A program made the translations under genes and the position numbers. Below, piece after piece: positions 8,588-16,949 of a DNA stretch of 64,000 nt. The stretch lies in the NCBI GenBank assembly GCA_900316575.1, contig ONDJ01000007.1:19134-83133 (forward strand). The letters are read 5' to 3'. The notes under the pieces are model-generated. The model was given only the letters and a program-made list of their open reading frames with translations, searched no databases and was not told the DNA's origin. The DNA comes from an uncultured Prevotellaceae bacterium (GTDB lineage Bacteria > Bacteroidota > Bacteroidia > Bacteroidales > Bacteroidaceae). Position 1 is the stretch's first letter. Each line of letters opens with the position of its first letter.

Positions 8588-9313
8588 ATGCGAAAGACCA
8601 TACGCAAATACAGCACCAAAGCTGTAGAAGAAAAGTTGTTGAGCCGCCTTTTCCATGAGGCGGCTCGCACGCAAACTATGGGAAATCTGCAACTCTACAG
8701 CGTTGTTGTCACACGCGATGCCGAGACGAAGCGCCGCTTAGCACCGCTTCATTTCAATCAGCCGATGGTGGAAGGTGCTCCCGTGGTGCTAACCTTTTGT
8801 GCCGATTTCCATCGTACAACTCGATGGTGTGAGGAGAGAAATGCAGATCCAGGCTACGACAATCCCCTCTCGTTTCTCAACGCTGCGACAGATGCTCTGC
8901 TCTTCTGCCAGCGTTTTTGCGACCTTGCTGAAGAGGCTGGACTCGGACTTTGCTTCCTCGGAACAACAATCTATCAGCCCGAAGGTATTATCGATGTCTT
9001 GAAACTGCCAAAGCTTGTCTTTCCCGTGGCTACCATCACACTCGGCTGGCCCGATGAAGATCCGCAACCGACAGACCGTCTGCCCAATGCCGCCTTCGTA
9101 CACCATGAAACCTATCAGCCCATAACACGCGAAACAATCGACCGTGATTATGCTGAAAAGGAAGCTTTACCCGAAAACGTAGAGTTCGTTCGTATAAACA
9201 ACAAAGAAACCCTCGCACAAGTCTTTACCGACTGCCGCTATACACGTTCAGCCAACGAAGCCATGTCCGAAGGTCTGATTGTTGCGTTGAAAAAGCAAGG
9301 GTTCCTATCTTAA
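8588..9313 (+). CDS. Nitroreductase family protein (FMN-dependent oxidoreductase)
   Basis: 241 aa. The N-terminal MRKTIRKYSTKAVEEKLLSRLFHEAARTQTMGNLQ has the nitroreductase pattern: an Arg-rich FMN phosphate-binding start, then a helix and the T.GN/Q segment. Further conserved features are the GLGLCFLGT helix and VATITLGWPDED near 155. These enzymes reduce nitro groups, quinones or flavins with NAD(P)H, and the substrate is unknown. The start codon directly abuts the GH95 stop, so it is probably translated from the same message, although no functional link to fucose release is evident. upp follows after 29 bp. Confidence 0.88.
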   Translation: MRKTIRKYSTKAVEEKLLSRLFHEAARTQTMGNLQLYSVVVTRDAETKRRLAPLHFNQPMVEGAPVVLTFCADFHRTTRWCEERNADPGYDNPLSFLNAATDALLFCQRFCDLAEEAGLGLCFLGTTIYQPEGIIDVLKLPKLVFPVATITLGWPDEDPQPTDRLPNAAFVHHETYQPITRETIDRDYAEKEALPENVEFVRINNKETLAQVFTDCRYTRSANEAMSEGLIVALKKQGFLS

Positions 9314-9342
9314 TAACACACACATTATAGTATTGATAAACG

Positions 9343-9996
9343 ATGAAAGTAGTAAATCTGGGAGCTACAAACTCTGTGCTCAATACTTTTATGGCTGAAT
9401 TGCGCGACAAGCAGTTTCAGCAAAATCGTACGCTCTTTCGCAGAAACCTTACCCGCATAGGGCAGGTTATGGCTTATGAATTGAGCAAAACGCTCAGCTA
9501 TTCAGATACAGTCGTAGAAACACCTCTCGCTGAAAAGATCGTCAGTACCTATGACGACCATATCGTAGTGGGCACTGTGTTGCGTGCGGGACTTGCTTTT
9601 CACGAAGGGTTTCTTGAAGTTTTTGATGGTGCCGATAATGCCTTTGTGGCAGCTTATCGCGAAGAGGGGAGTGCGGACAACTTGAAGATACATGTAGATT
9701 ATATGGTATCTCCCGATTTGGGTGGAGCGACGTTGCTCCTTGTCGATTCCATGTTGGCTTCAGGGGGCAGTATGGAACTTGCCTATCAAGCACTTTTGCG
9801 AGCAGGCAAACCCCGAAAGCTACATCTCTGTGTGGCCATAGCCGCTCCCGAAGGTGTGCAGCATTTGAAGGAAGTCTTCCCCAACGATGATGTTACCCTA
9901 TGGACTGCCGCTATCGACGACCGCCTTAACGAGCAAGCCTACATCGTACCAGGACTTGGCGATGCTGGCGACCTGAGTTTCGGAGAAAAACTATGA
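9343..9996 (+). CDS. upp: Uracil phosphoribosyltransferase
   Basis: 217 aa, the usual length. It converts uracil and PRPP to UMP in pyrimidine salvage. Seen: the N-terminal LGATNSVLNTFMAELRDK, RAGLAFHEGFLEVF in the position of the family's uracil-binding loop, and LLVDSMLASGGSMELAYQAL, a variant of the PRPP-binding motif (family form DPMLATGGS, with Ser for Pro here). The C-terminal end PGLGDAGDLSFG matches the uracil-recognition tail PGLGDAGDR of the family. Cytoplasmic. Confidence 0.95.
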   Translation: MKVVNLGATNSVLNTFMAELRDKQFQQNRTLFRRNLTRIGQVMAYELSKTLSYSDTVVETPLAEKIVSTYDDHIVVGTVLRAGLAFHEGFLEVFDGADNAFVAAYREEGSADNLKIHVDYMVSPDLGGATLLLVDSMLASGGSMELAYQALLRAGKPRKLHLCVAIAAPEGVQHLKEVFPNDDVTLWTAAIDDRLNEQAYIVPGLGDAGDLSFGEKL

Positions 9997-9999
9997 TTG

Positions 10000-10019
10000 T
10001 TTGACGGTATAGCGTCAAA
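10000..10019. repeat. Small inverted repeat between upp and umuD
   Basis: TTTGACG (10000-10006) and CGTCAAA (10013-10019) flank GTATAG. It could be a weak terminator stem for upp or an operator upstream of the SOS-type umuD gene. No T-run follows, so termination is unlikely. Too short to decide. Confidence 0.35.
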
Positions 10020-10054
10020 TGCCTTGATCCAATAGTAAATAAGGCCATTGTCAG

Positions 10055-10495
10055 ATGAAAAATCCCACTTTGCAACTATACAGTGCGGATTTGTCAACAA
10101 AGCTTTCGTTGCCGTTTGCCCTGAGCCCAGTCGTTGGCGGTTTCCCCTCACTAGCAGAGGGCTATTTGCAAGGCTCTATAGACCTCAACAGAAAGTTGAT
10201 CAATCATCCCGCAACCACATTCTTTGCCAAGGTCATTGGCAATTCCATGCGTGACCGAGGCATCGAAGAAGGAGATCTGGTCGTGATCGACAAATCCTTG
10301 GAACCACGCGAAGGAGATATAGTCGTGGCATTTATAGATGGTGAGTTCACTATAAAAACCATTCATATAGAGCCCGAGGGGAAAGGCGTGACACTGCTTC
10401 CCGCCAATCCCGATTTTCAGCCTATCCCTATCTCGCCCGAGGAAGATTTTATCGTATGGGGCGTAGTGACTTATACCATCAAGAAACAAAGATAA
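10055..10495 (+). CDS. umuD: UmuD-type translesion polymerase accessory protein (S24 family self-cleaving)
   Basis: 146 aa. It matches UmuD: a short N-terminal arm with a cleavage segment (VVGGFPSLAEGYLQ, predicted cut between Gly28 and Gly29, equivalent to Cys-Gly in E. coli), then the S24 peptidase fold. The catalytic Ser is Ser64 in GNSMRDRGIEEGDLVVID and the Lys is Lys101 in GEFTIKTI. No DNA-binding domain is present, so it is UmuD and not LexA. In related systems RecA-stimulated self-cleavage gives UmuD', which joins UmuC to form DNA polymerase V. umuC follows after a 130-bp repeat-containing gap. The start is in GTCAGATG, the edge of a repeat. Confidence 0.93.
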   Translation: MKNPTLQLYSADLSTKLSLPFALSPVVGGFPSLAEGYLQGSIDLNRKLINHPATTFFAKVIGNSMRDRGIEEGDLVVIDKSLEPREGDIVVAFIDGEFTIKTIHIEPEGKGVTLLPANPDFQPIPISPEEDFIVWGVVTYTIKKQR

Positions 10496-10500
10496 TCTTC

Positions 10501-10628
10501 ATTTGACTATTTGACGATTTACAATCTGACAATTTAGCGGACGTATCCAAGCGCAGTAGTCCAATAGTAAATTGTCCAATTGTCAAATGCTTGGATTGTC
10601 CAATAGTAAATTGTCCAATAGTCAAATG
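10501..10628. repeat. AT-rich inverted repeat between umuD and umuC (repeat family 3)
   Basis: The left arm (10501-10535, starting CATTTGACTATTTGACG) is roughly complementary to the right arm, in which TCCAATAGTAAATTGTCCAAT occurs twice (about 10558 and 10598). The right arm runs into the probable start codon of umuC (GTCAAATG). Related arms occur before umuD, at 36622-36660 and at 38871-38957. Confidence 0.65.
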
Positions 10629-11906
10629 TGCTGGTTTGGGCTTGTTGACTGCAATAATTTTTATTTGTCTTGCGAGCGCGTCTTTCGGCCAGACCTGCGT
10701 TCAACTCCCGTCGTCGTATTGAGCAACAACGACGGATGTATCATAGCCTTAAGCCCAGAAGCTAAAAAACTCGGACTCAAGCGCGGTGATGTGTTCTTCA
10801 AAGTTCGTCCCATGTTGGAACGAAACGGAGTAGCGGTCTTCAGCAGCAACTATACGCTTTACGGAGATATGTCAAGGCGTGTGATGTGGCTGCTCGGAAC
10901 GTTCACCCCAGAGCTCGAAGTGTATAGTATAGACGAAGCCTTCCTGAACCTCTCAGAATCTTTTATTAAAGACGTAACATTGAAACAATATGGCGAAAAC
11001 ATCGTGCGCACCGTTATAAAGGGTACAGGTATCCCCGTCTCCATGGGGATAGCACCAACCCGAACATTGGCAAAGATAGGAAGCAAGTTCGCGAAAAAAT
11101 ATATAGGCTATCATGGCTGCTGTTGCATAGATACCGAGGCCAAACGCCAAACAGCCTTGCGCCTCACTTCTATAGAAGACGTATGGGGAGTAGGACGCAA
11201 AATAGTGACAAAGCTTGCAGCACGAGGGATACATACCGCATGGGATTTTACACAAATGACAGCTGATGAAGTTAAGAGAAACTTCACTATAACTGGTTTG
11301 CGCACATGGCGAGAACTACGAGGCGAACCCTGCATCTCAGTGGCTGAACTTCCTATCAACAAAACAATCTGCACCAGTCGCAGTTTTCCAGGCTCAGGCA
11401 TCAATACGCTTGAGGGATTGGAAGAAGCCATTGCAGCCTTCGTAGATGAAGTAGTGCGCAAGTTGCGTAAACAAAAAGCCGCTGCAAGCACCGTAACGAT
11501 CTTTGCTTTTACCAGTCCGCACCGCATCGATCAGCCCTCCGACTTCCTGCAGGCTACAGCCCACTTGCCTATAGCCACGTCTTCACTCCCCGAACTGACG
11601 GCTACTGCTATGCAACTGCTTCGCGAAAGCTGGCGTTCATCTCAGTTTCAATATAAGAAGGCAGGTGTCGTTGTTTCGGATATATGTCCTGCCACAGCCA
11701 TAGAGCCCCATCTTTTTGATCCCATTGACCGTTTCCGACAAGAGGCTCTTCAGAAAGCAATTGATGCCGTCAATGCCAAACAGGGTAGGGGGACTGTGCA
11801 TACAGCCGTGCAAGGCGGACACCACTTTTCCGAACGTCTCAAGGCAGATTATAAGTCGCCTGCCTATACAACAGACCTTTCCCAAATCATCCGCGTCAAA
11901 AGCTAA
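10626..11906 (+). CDS. umuC: UmuC-type Y-family DNA polymerase (Pol V catalytic subunit)
   Basis: About 426 aa from the ATG at 10626. An in-frame ATG at 10572 would add 18 residues ([16 protein letters not shown]...) that are just translated intergenic repeat, so the later start is chosen. [20 protein letters not shown] is the normal beginning of the family, with metal-binding Asp, and [11 protein letters not shown] carries the catalytic Asp-Glu. IGSKFAKK and the helix-hairpin-helix [17 protein letters not shown] follow, then the little-finger domain and a C-terminal UmuC tail. The enzyme copies damaged DNA with UmuD' and RecA in the SOS response. No recognisable LexA box was found upstream. 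Confidence 0.94.
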   Translation: MCWFGLVDCNNFYLSCERVFRPDLRSTPVVVLSNNDGCIIALSPEAKKLGLKRGDVFFKVRPMLERNGVAVFSSNYTLYGDMSRRVMWLLGTFTPELEVYSIDEAFLNLSESFIKDVTLKQYGENIVRTVIKGTGIPVSMGIAPTRTLAKIGSKFAKKYIGYHGCCCIDTEAKRQTALRLTSIEDVWGVGRKIVTKLAARGIHTAWDFTQMTADEVKRNFTITGLRTWRELRGEPCISVAELPINKTICTSRSFPGSGINTLEGLEEAIAAFVDEVVRKLRKQKAAASTVTIFAFTSPHRIDQPSDFLQATAHLPIATSSLPELTATAMQLLRESWRSSQFQYKKAGVVVSDICPATAIEPHLFDPIDRFRQEALQKAIDAVNAKQGRGTVHTAVQGGHHFSERLKADYKSPAYTTDLSQIIRVKS

Positions 11907-11929
11907 AAGCTCTATACGTAATATCCCCC

Positions 11930-11960
11930 GCGCTCCCAACCTTTGCGGCAGAGGAAGCGT
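11930..11960. repeat. Repeat family 4 hairpin, copy downstream of umuC
   Basis: The 19-nt core CTCCCAACCTTTGCGGCAG (11933-11951) is identical at 20875-20893, flanked by arms (GCGCTCCC and GAGGAAGCGT) that can pair imperfectly. A second small stem ACGTAA/TTACGT follows. It sits between the convergent umuC and nuclease genes. Confidence 0.65.
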
Positions 11961-11984
11961 ACGTAAACGACTTACGTTATTTAT

Positions 11985-12827
11985 TTAGATACACTTGCGC
12001 AGACGGTCGTCAATACGTGGAACGTCAATAATCTGATAAGTGCTGTCGGGGAGGAGCCATACAATGCGCCGTGCTTTGACATATAAGCCGATGTCTTCAA
12101 GCATTAGCGCGTAGAGATTGAGTTGAATGGTATAGAGCCCCAAGTCTTCTTCGTAGAGGTCTTCAAATGGTTGGAGTAGCTTGCGATGATAGCGGCGGCT
12201 ATATTCATTTTGCAAACTGCCGTTGGTTTTGTAGTCGAGCACCACAAAACCGGCTTCGCTGCTGTCTCCCTCGCTCGTGTCGTAGTAAAGCATATCAAAC
12301 GTACCACAAATCTGTTCACGCAGGTTTTTGCTCTCATCGGTATTCTTCCCACTATACACACGTGCTTCATTGAGCACAAGGTGATAGCTCGTAGGCAATT
12401 CGTCCATAAACTTTTCAATGGCTTCTTCCTTGGGATGGAGAGGAGCCAAATATCCGTATTGGGGCATATATTGCGACCTAACACTGGAGCGTATCAACTC
12501 GGGATGACCAGCGCGCAGATAGGCAAGACTTTCGCCAAACTCGTGCGTCTTCGTACCCAGTGTACTGGCGCGAAAGGCATTACACCGCCATTTCTTAAGC
12601 CAAAAATCTGCGGTTTCGCCTTTACGCTGAGCATAGCGCTCGGCCTGTAGTTCTTCATCAAAGGGATGAGCGATAAAGCGATGGCCAATGCTTGACACAG
12701 AAGCCAAGTTCTTGCCACCCAGCGTGTATTTATGGCCTTCTTCTTCGAATTCTAAGTCTCCGAAAGCTTGGAGCACAAGTTCACGAGCCTGTGATGCGGC
12801 GGTTGGTTCGCCTGGGATGGTAAACAT
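11985..12827 (-). CDS. PD-(D/E)XK superfamily nuclease-like protein
   Basis: About 280 aa from the ATG at 12825-12827 (MFTIPGEPTAASQ). An upstream in-frame ATG at 12902 would add 25 unremarkable residues and overlap recX by 11 bp. Seen: EFEEEGHKYTLGGKNLASVSSIGHRF, then GTKTHEFGESL, then the nuclease core CGTFDMLYY (Asp) followed by FVVLDYKTNGS (Asp-x-Lys) and QLNLYALML. This G-x-x-D...D-x-K-T...Q-x-x-x-Y order is typical of RecB/Cas4/phage-exonuclease-like nucleases. A helicase or Cas neighbour is absent. Its position behind recX suggests a DNA-repair role, which is inference. The exact subfamily is not recognised. Confidence 0.7.
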   Translation of the reverse strand: MFTIPGEPTAASQARELVLQAFGDLEFEEEGHKYTLGGKNLASVSSIGHRFIAHPFDEELQAERYAQRKGETADFWLKKWRCNAFRASTLGTKTHEFGESLAYLRAGHPELIRSSVRSQYMPQYGYLAPLHPKEEAIEKFMDELPTSYHLVLNEARVYSGKNTDESKNLREQICGTFDMLYYDTSEGDSSEAGFVVLDYKTNGSLQNEYSRRYHRKLLQPFEDLYEEDLGLYTIQLNLYALMLEDIGLYVKARRIVWLLPDSTYQIIDVPRIDDRLRKCI

Positions 12828-12891
12828 GGTGTATATGTTTTTAGTTCTTTTATGGTCTAAGTAAGAGCAAACAGTGGATTTTGGTGAAGGC

Positions 12892-13413
12892 TTAAAAAGC
12901 AATCAATTCACAAATTAGCGAGTAGTCGTAGCCTCGCGAAAGGGCAAAGCGTATAAGCCGTTCGCGGTAACTTTTGATTTCTGCGCCTGATTTGTCTGAA
13001 GTCACACGATCTGTGGTTTTATCAATATATAAATAGTCGGCATTGGCATCTAACTGGCGGCACTTGCTTTGTAAGAGGTGCAGCAAATTTTGGCGTATCA
13101 AATCTTGAGACAATTCTGCAAGTGCATTGCCTATCTTGTCAGCACCGATGCCTTTTTGATGGAGTGCGGCTTGAACCTTCAAAGGTCCCCATCGGTCATA
13201 GTGTGTCTTGTCGTGAACAAAAGCACGAGCATAACGGCTCTCGTCAATAAAGCCTTCGTCTTCAAGCTTATCGAGAACTTCCTCCTGCATCTGAATGTCA
13301 CACCCCATCCGTCCAAGGTACAAGCTAATATCTTGTCGGCAACACTCACGTTGAGCACATCGGGAAGAGGCGCGTGAATAAGCATCAGAAAAGGTTACAG
13401 GCGGTTTGCTCAT
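12892..13413 (-). CDS. recX: RecX family regulatory protein
   Basis: About 173 aa from the ATG at 13411-13413 (MSKPPVTFSDAYSRASSRCAQRE). An open frame continues to 13521 but would include a promoter, so it is not translated. Typical RecX features: CCRQDISLYLGRMGCD, KLEDEGFIDESRYARAFVHDKTHYDRWGPLKVQAALHQKGI, and a C-terminal three-helix repeat ending FALSRGYDYSLICELI. RecX proteins bind RecA filaments and limit RecA activity. recA is not in the window. The -7 box TATCTTTG lies 35 nt upstream of this start. Confidence 0.88.
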   Translation of the reverse strand: MSKPPVTFSDAYSRASSRCAQRECCRQDISLYLGRMGCDIQMQEEVLDKLEDEGFIDESRYARAFVHDKTHYDRWGPLKVQAALHQKGIGADKIGNALAELSQDLIRQNLLHLLQSKCRQLDANADYLYIDKTTDRVTSDKSGAEIKSYRERLIRFALSRGYDYSLICELIAF

Positions 13414-13447
13414 TGAAAAAAACGAGATTTTGATGTTCTTAGCTGTG

Positions 13448-13455
13448 CAAAGATA
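13448..13455 (-). promoter_or_regulatory. -7 box for recX
   Basis: TATCTTTG on the minus strand, 35 nt before the chosen recX ATG. It decides against the longer recX reading frame. No -33 TTTG is visible at the right distance. Confidence 0.55.
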
Positions 13456-13549
13456 GCTTTTTTGTGAATTTGGAGACTTCGTAAGCCAGAAAAACGCTTT
13501 TTTCAGAACAAATTGAAACAACGTGCACCTTTTTTTGACAGAAACTTGC

Positions 13550-13557
13550 TACTTTTG
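13550..13557 (+). promoter_or_regulatory. -7 box for the murG-ftsZ cluster
   Basis: TACTTTTG, divergent to the recX promoter and about 93 nt before the preferred murG ATG. The nearest TTTG (13534-13537) is only 12 nt upstream, short of the usual spacing. Confidence 0.45.
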
Positions 13558-13649
13558 CCGCAAACGCATGGAAACGAACGTTCTAAGCAATAAACGGAGC
13601 TTTTTCCGTGCAGTTTTTAACAAAGGAAAAAGAAAAAGGACATAAGGAT

Positions 13650-14777
13650 ATGGACCATACACTGCGAGTGATTATCAGTGGTGGCGGCACGGGAGGACAT
13701 ATATTCCCGGCGATTTCCATTGCAAACGAGCTACGTGCTAAATGCCCCGAAGCAGAATTTCTGTTTGTTGGAGCTGAAGGACGTATGGAAATGCAACGTG
13801 TGCCGCAAGCAGGATACAAAATTAAAGGACTTCCTATTGAAGGATTTGACCGCAAGAAGATTTGGCGCAACGCTGGTGTGCTTTTGAAATTGTGGAAGAG
13901 TCGGCGCATGGCTCGTCGCATCATTCGCGACTTCCGTCCCGATGTAGCAATCGGAGTGGGAGGATATGCCAGTGGCCCCACACTTGACGAAGCCACTCGA
14001 ATGGGCATACCCACACTCATTCAAGAGCAAAATTCCTATGCAGGCGTAACCAACAAACTCTTGGCTAAACGCGTTGACCGCATCTGTGTAGCTTACGATG
14101 GCATGGAACGCTTTTTCCCAAAAGAGAAAATAGTCTTCACGGGCAATCCTGTGCGACAAAACTTGCTCAAAGAAGCTCCCACGCAGGCCGATGCATTGAA
14201 GTCGTTTGGGCTTGTGCCCGCTAAGCGTACCATTCTCATTGTGGGAGGTTCGCTCGGAGCGCGCACGATAAACGAAAGCGTACTTGGCAACCTGCCGCTC
14301 ATCAGACAGCAAACCAAGGTGCAATTCATCTGGCAAACTGGAAAATACTATAGCGAAGAAATTCAGGCAGAACTGCAGCGTCGTGGCAAGCCCGACAACC
14401 TTTGTGTCAACGACTTTATAGCCGACATGGCCGCGGCCTACGCAGCTGCTGATCTGGTGATTTCAAGAGCGGGCGCGGGCAGTATCAGTGAATTCTGTCT
14501 GTTGGGAAAGCCTGTTATCCTCATTCCCTCTCCCAATGTGGCCGAGGACCATCAAACCAAGAACGCGCTCGCATTGGTGCAAAAAGACGCAGCACTCTAC
14601 ATAAAGGACGACGAAGCACGCGAACTACTCATGCCCTTAGCCATCAACACGGTGCAAGACGTGGAACGCCTAGCTATTTTGGGCGAAAACATTCGCGAGC
14701 TTGCCAAGCCTAATGCGGCAAGCGACATTGCCGATGAAGCTATCAAACTGTCAAACGCGGACGAATCCCGCCGCTAA
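13650..14777 (+). CDS. murG: UDP-GlcNAc:lipid I N-acetylglucosaminyltransferase MurG
   Basis: About 375 aa from the ATG at 13650 (MDHTLRVIISGGGTGGHIFPA). An in-frame ATG at 13608 adds 14 lysine-rich residues that the family lacks. It makes lipid II from lipid I at the inner face of the cytoplasmic membrane. Seen: the GGGTGGHIFPA glycine loop, FVGAEGRMEM, GGYASGP, IQEQNSYAGVTNKLLA, GNPVR, IVGGSLGART, and the UDP-GlcNAc binding region SRAGAGSISEFCLLGKPVILIPSPNVAEDHQ. First gene of the division/cell-wall cluster. murC follows after 21 bp. Confidence 0.97.
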   Translation: MDHTLRVIISGGGTGGHIFPAISIANELRAKCPEAEFLFVGAEGRMEMQRVPQAGYKIKGLPIEGFDRKKIWRNAGVLLKLWKSRRMARRIIRDFRPDVAIGVGGYASGPTLDEATRMGIPTLIQEQNSYAGVTNKLLAKRVDRICVAYDGMERFFPKEKIVFTGNPVRQNLLKEAPTQADALKSFGLVPAKRTILIVGGSLGARTINESVLGNLPLIRQQTKVQFIWQTGKYYSEEIQAELQRRGKPDNLCVNDFIADMAAAYAAADLVISRAGAGSISEFCLLGKPVILIPSPNVAEDHQTKNALALVQKDAALYIKDDEARELLMPLAINTVQDVERLAILGENIRELAKPNAASDIADEAIKLSNADESRR

Positions 14778-14798
14778 CTTTTCAAATAGTAAATAGCA

Positions 14799-16166
14799 AT
14801 GATGACCAAATCAGTATATTTTTTAGGAGCGGGCGGCATCGGCATGAGTGCGCTGGTGCGCTATTTTCTCTCTGCAGGTTGCTACGTTGCAGGATACGAC
14901 CGCACGGAGACTCCTTTAACTCGCGAACTTTGTGCTGAAGGGGCACACATTCATTATAGCGACGACGTACAACTTATACCTCAGCCCTGCCGCACGAAAG
15001 AGGAAACTCTCGTCGTCTATACTCCCGCCATTCCCAGCGACCATCGCGAAATGTCGTGGTTTCGTAAAGAGGGTTTTACGCTGCACAAACGCGCTGAAGT
15101 TCTTGGTACCTTAACGCGTCAAATGGATGGCCTTTGCGTAGCAGGCACCCACGGGAAAACCACCACCAGTGCCATGACCGCCCATCTGCTTCATGAAAGC
15201 CATGTTGGTTGCAATGCATTTCTCGGCGGCATTACCAAGAATTATGGTACCAATTATTTGCTTTCCCCCCAGTCACCCTATGTAGTAATTGAGGCCGATG
15301 AATTCGACCGCAGTTTCCATCACCTGCGCCCCTTTGTCACTGTGGTTACCAGTGCCGATGCCGACCATCTTGACATCTATGGCACCGAAGAAGCTTATTT
15401 GGAAAGTTTCAGCCACTATACGAGCCTTGTACGCCCAGGCGGAGCACTCATTCTTCATACTGGCTTGAAGTTTCAGCCCCGTCCCCAAGACGGCGTGCGT
15501 ACTTTTACTTACAGCCGTAATGAAGGTGACTTCCACGCTACAAATATCCGCATCGGAGGCGGGCACATCATCTTTGACTACGTTTCACCCTTAGGCAATA
15601 TCAATGACGTTGAGCTCGGCGTACCCGTGAGCATCAATATAGAGAATGGCATTGCGGCTATGGCTCTCGCGCAGATAGCAGGTGCCAATGCTCAAGAAAT
15701 ATGCACAGCTATGGGTTCTTTTGAAGGAGTGGACAGACGGTTTGACTTCAAGATAAAGAATGAGCACCACGTATTGCTTTCAGACTACGCTCACCACCCG
15801 CAAGAAATTGCAGCCAGCATTCGCTCCTTGCGTGAAGTCTTCACAGATCGCCGTATTATGGGGATCTTCCAGCCCCACCTCTATTCACGTACCAAGGATT
15901 TCTATCCACAGTTTGCCGAAGCCCTTTCACTGTTGGATGAAGTGGTGCTCACTGAAATATATCCCGCTCGCGAAAAACCCATTGAAGGCGTTACGTCAGA
16001 ACTTATCTACGACCGCATTGCAGCAGGTGTTACCAAGCATCTGATCAACAAAGCCGACCTCCCCGAATTTGTTAAGTCAACTGATGTGGATGTACTTGTC
16101 GTGCTGGGGGCTGGCGATGTAGAAGACTACATGAACACATTTGCTGAGATTATCAACAAGAAATAA
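14799..16166 (+). CDS. murC: UDP-N-acetylmuramate--L-alanine ligase
   Basis: 455 aa, usual length. It adds L-Ala to UDP-MurNAc, the first step of the peptidoglycan stem peptide, in the cytoplasm. Seen: N-terminal Rossmann motif FLGAGGIGMSALVRYF, the ATP-binding GTHGKTTTSAMTAHLL, EADEFDRSFHHL, DADHLDIYG, and the C-terminal domain with DYAHHPQEIAASI and FQPHLYSRTKDF. Two adjacent ATG codons (14799, 14802) could start it. ftsQ begins 6 bp after the stop. Confidence 0.97.
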   Translation: MMTKSVYFLGAGGIGMSALVRYFLSAGCYVAGYDRTETPLTRELCAEGAHIHYSDDVQLIPQPCRTKEETLVVYTPAIPSDHREMSWFRKEGFTLHKRAEVLGTLTRQMDGLCVAGTHGKTTTSAMTAHLLHESHVGCNAFLGGITKNYGTNYLLSPQSPYVVIEADEFDRSFHHLRPFVTVVTSADADHLDIYGTEEAYLESFSHYTSLVRPGGALILHTGLKFQPRPQDGVRTFTYSRNEGDFHATNIRIGGGHIIFDYVSPLGNINDVELGVPVSINIENGIAAMALAQIAGANAQEICTAMGSFEGVDRRFDFKIKNEHHVLLSDYAHHPQEIAASIRSLREVFTDRRIMGIFQPHLYSRTKDFYPQFAEALSLLDEVVLTEIYPAREKPIEGVTSELIYDRIAAGVTKHLINKADLPEFVKSTDVDVLVVLGAGDVEDYMNTFAEIINKK

Positions 16167-16172
16167 AAGACC

Positions 16173-16937
16173 GTGGAAGCCTCGAAACCAAAAAGGAACT
16201 ATATACTCCTCACACTGCAAGTCGCTGTAGTTGTTGCAGTGTTGGGTTATTTGACCTTTGTATTGACTGACATAGCCAACCGCCCTGCCACGTCCGTCTG
16301 CGAAAAGGTTGAAATAAAAATCATGGACAGCACGCGTGCCGGCTTTATCACACGCGAAGAGGTGGAACGCATCCTTGAAAAGGAAAATCTGCGACTGACT
16401 GGCCAAAAGATGGAAGACATCAATAGTGCAACGGTGCAAAAGACATTATTGAAAAACGCGTTCATCAGCGAAGCTACCTGCTACAAAACGCCTGACGGAC
16501 GTTTCAACATCCTCATCTCCCAGCGCCTTCCTATTATGCGTGTGATGGCCTCCGATGGTACAGACTACTACATGGATGCTCACGGCAAAATTATGAACCC
16601 CATGGGCTATAGTGCCGACTTGGTCGTTGCTACAGGATATATTTCAAAGAGTTTTGCCAAAGACTCCTTGTTAACACTCGGGATCTTTTTGCGCGACAAC
16701 GATTTTTGGAACGATCAGATAGAGCAAATCGATGTGCGCAAAGATGGCAGCATCGACCTTGTGCCCCGTGTAGGGAGTGGACTGCTCCATGTTGGCGACG
16801 TGAGCAATCTTGACACAAAGTTTCGCAATTTGCGAGCACTCTACGAAAAAGTCTTTCCCACCATTGGTTGGAACAAGTACGCAAGTATCAACATAGAGCA
16901 CACCAATCAAATCATTTGTAAAAAGAAGAAAAAATAA
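16173..16937 (+). CDS. ftsQ: Cell division protein FtsQ
   Basis: 254 aa, starting at a GTG (16173-16175), 6 bp after murC, with no ATG in a suitable place. A short cytoplasmic N-terminus (MEASKPKRNY) is followed by one membrane segment (about 11-31) and a POTRA-like domain beginning VCEKVEIKIMDSTRAGFITREEVERILEK. The pattern I-S-Q-R-L-P near 112 (ISQRLPIMRVM) and YYMDAHGKIM are typical of Bacteroidetes FtsQ. It links the divisome to FtsL/FtsB-type partners in the periplasm. Sequence conservation in this family is low, but position and topology make the call firm. Confidence 0.9.
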   Translation: MEASKPKRNYILLTLQVAVVVAVLGYLTFVLTDIANRPATSVCEKVEIKIMDSTRAGFITREEVERILEKENLRLTGQKMEDINSATVQKTLLKNAFISEATCYKTPDGRFNILISQRLPIMRVMASDGTDYYMDAHGKIMNPMGYSADLVVATGYISKSFAKDSLLTLGIFLRDNDFWNDQIEQIDVRKDGSIDLVPRVGSGLLHVGDVSNLDTKFRNLRALYEKVFPTIGWNKYASINIEHTNQIICKKKKK

Positions 16938-16949
16938 AAATAAGCAATC

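Noticed and set aside
13534-13557. TTTG plus TACTTTTG as a complete murG promoter
   Set aside because: The spacing is only 12 nt against the usual 17-21, so only the -7 box is reported.
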